5,639 nt of DNA from CAZFZT01 sp964523675 (lineage in GTDB: Bacteria > Planctomycetota > Phycisphaerae > Phycisphaerales > SM1A02). The position numbers and the translations under genes were made by a program. This document shows, piece by piece, positions 4,949-5,639 of the stretch. The DNA is taken from positions 1 to 5,639 of the forward strand of contig CAZFZT010000131.1 in NCBI GenBank assembly GCA_964523675.1. Direction: 5' to 3'. Position 1 is the stretch's first letter, and every line of letters starts with the position of its first letter. Under the pieces are notes generated by a model. It was not told the DNA's origin. It saw only the letters and a list, made by a program, of their open reading frames with translations, and searched no databases.

Positions 4949-5639
4949 AAAAACGCGGTGGAGTTTGTGTATTCAGCGCTCGGACAGATCGCGCAGATCA
5001 AGCAGGAACACTTCGGCGCGGTCAGCGGCGCCACGCCTTTCGTCGAGTACATCTACGAAACCCAGGACGCCGCCAACGGCAACTATTCCCGTCCGGTCTC
5101 GATGGAGTACCCCATCGCCGAGACGTTGCTCCAAGCCGTCTACAACACCGCTGGGCAGGGCAGCCGCCTTCGGTTGATCATCTCATTGGCCGGCTGCGTT
5201 CGATGAAGTACGATGGCCAGGACGTTGTCGCCTATGACTTCATCGGTCTCACGATGCCAGCGGTCGTCTCTTACGTTGAACCGGATGTCGAGTTGAACTA
5301 TGCGCTTGCGCACAACGCTTCCTACACCGAAGGCGTGTATCCCGGTTATGACCGTTTCGGACGCATCTCGCGCCAGAAATGGCTCGATGGCGACTACGGC
5401 TACCTTGGCCCACACTTCACGCAAGGCGGGCGGCCGAGCATTCCGCCGATCGTCGAACTCACCTTCACCTACGACAAAGCCAGCAACATCCTCGAGAAGT
5501 ACGACGCACGGCCGGGCGCCAAGCAGTCGCTCAATCATCAATACGTCTATGACGATCTCGATCGACTCATCGAAGCCAAGCGCGGCTCCGGGAGCGGCGG
5601 CTGGAACACGATCGGTTACTGCGGTTACGTGTTCAATCC
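4949..5639 (+). pseudogene. RHS YD-repeat region, frameshifted and missing the dockerin-bearing core segment; continues past window end
   Basis: RHS sequence resumes two bases after the immunity stop with no ATG; the first start-like codon is GTG 4958. Frame 2 reads VEFVYSALGQIAQIKQEHFG, VEYIYETQDA, SMEYP and VYNTAGQGSRL, then runs out of RHS similarity and stops at TGA 5204-5206. From about 5170 the RHS sequence continues in frame 1 (DHLIGRLRSMKYDGQDVVAY, then YPGYDRFGRISRQKW, FTYDKASNILEKYD and YVYDDLDRLIEAKRG), open to the window end. Restoring one base near 5167 would join them. Near 5590 it passes directly from RLIEAKRG through Gly/Ser to GGWNTIGYCGYVFN. The segment holding YHLTDHQ, the YD motif and the dockerin-like insert is absent, an in-frame shortcut. 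The ATG at 5203 could start a partial ORF, but it is internal to a YD-repeat domain. Best read as a decayed copy of a longer RHS gene, or a sequencing error if the frameshift is false. Confidence 0.72.
5596..5636 (+). repeat. Third, partial copy of the RHS core (41-base perfect match to 2826-2866)
   Basis: From the codons for Gly-Gly-Trp-Asn-Thr-Ile to the start of VFN this is base-for-base the same as copy 2 at 2826-2866. Copy 1 differs here (NVVGYCGYVFN). Upstream of 5596 the sequences are unrelated in position: copy 2 has the post-dockerin linker, this copy has the earlier YD repeat. The Gly-codon linker is therefore a recombination or deletion junction. Confidence 0.85.

Noticed and set aside
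4938..5177. Arg/Ser-rich 79-codon ORF after the last immunity gene
   Set aside because: It is a frame-shifted reading of the RHS YD-repeat region, whose RHS motifs are clear in frame 2.

Overview
The window reads as part of a polymorphic toxin locus of a planctomycete. The RHS segments carry features I associate with Planctomycetota, probably Phycisphaerae: the core phrases GYCGYVFNPE, LYTVRFRHYD and WLERDPLGYVDGMNLYGY, an 'EHFGAV' type YD-repeat segment, and a dockerin-like double calcium-loop insert inside the RHS core. The taxonomic call rests on remembered family style, not on a search. All recognisable genes lie on the + strand and are tightly packed. I see no RNA genes, CRISPR array, transposase or convincing terminator, and no gap above 300 bases.

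The layout is a run of toxin-immunity modules, each with a broken or truncated piece of the same large RHS gene attached to its front. (A) 2-370 is the end of a gene entering from the left: the last part of a HINT pretoxin domain, then a polymorphic toxin type 50 (Ntox50) tip. (B) 373-867 is a HEAT-like candidate immunity protein two bases downstream. (C) 867-2036 is an orphan RHS core fragment with the dockerin-like insert, then an unrecognised toxin tip with a basic coiled coil and a hydrophobic segment. (D) 2089-2517 is its candidate immunity protein. (E) 2520-3665 is a second copy of the RHS core with an unrelated Trp-rich, membrane-segment tip. (F) 3720-3932 is a 70-residue two-helix membrane protein, a natural candidate immunity protein for E. 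(G) 3952-4527 is a HINT fragment lacking its N-terminal half, fused to a small unassigned tip. (H) 4543-4947 is its candidate immunity protein. (I) 4949 to the window end is an upstream RHS YD-repeat stretch with a one-base frameshift near 5167 and a junction that skips the dockerin region.

The most economical reading is an archive of displaced toxin tips. A full-length secreted or surface RHS protein upstream would deliver the current HINT-Ntox50 tip, and B would protect the producer. Modules C-D, E-F and G-H would be older or reserve tips, each keeping its immunity gene. Near-identical RHS and HINT repeats are available as homology arms for swapping tips into the expressed gene. In all four downstream modules the RHS or HINT reading frame resumes within 0-20 bases of the preceding immunity stop codon, at four different points along the RHS/HINT path. 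This suggests several independent insertion or recombination events. The toxin activities of C, E and G, and all the immunity pairings, are inferred from position.
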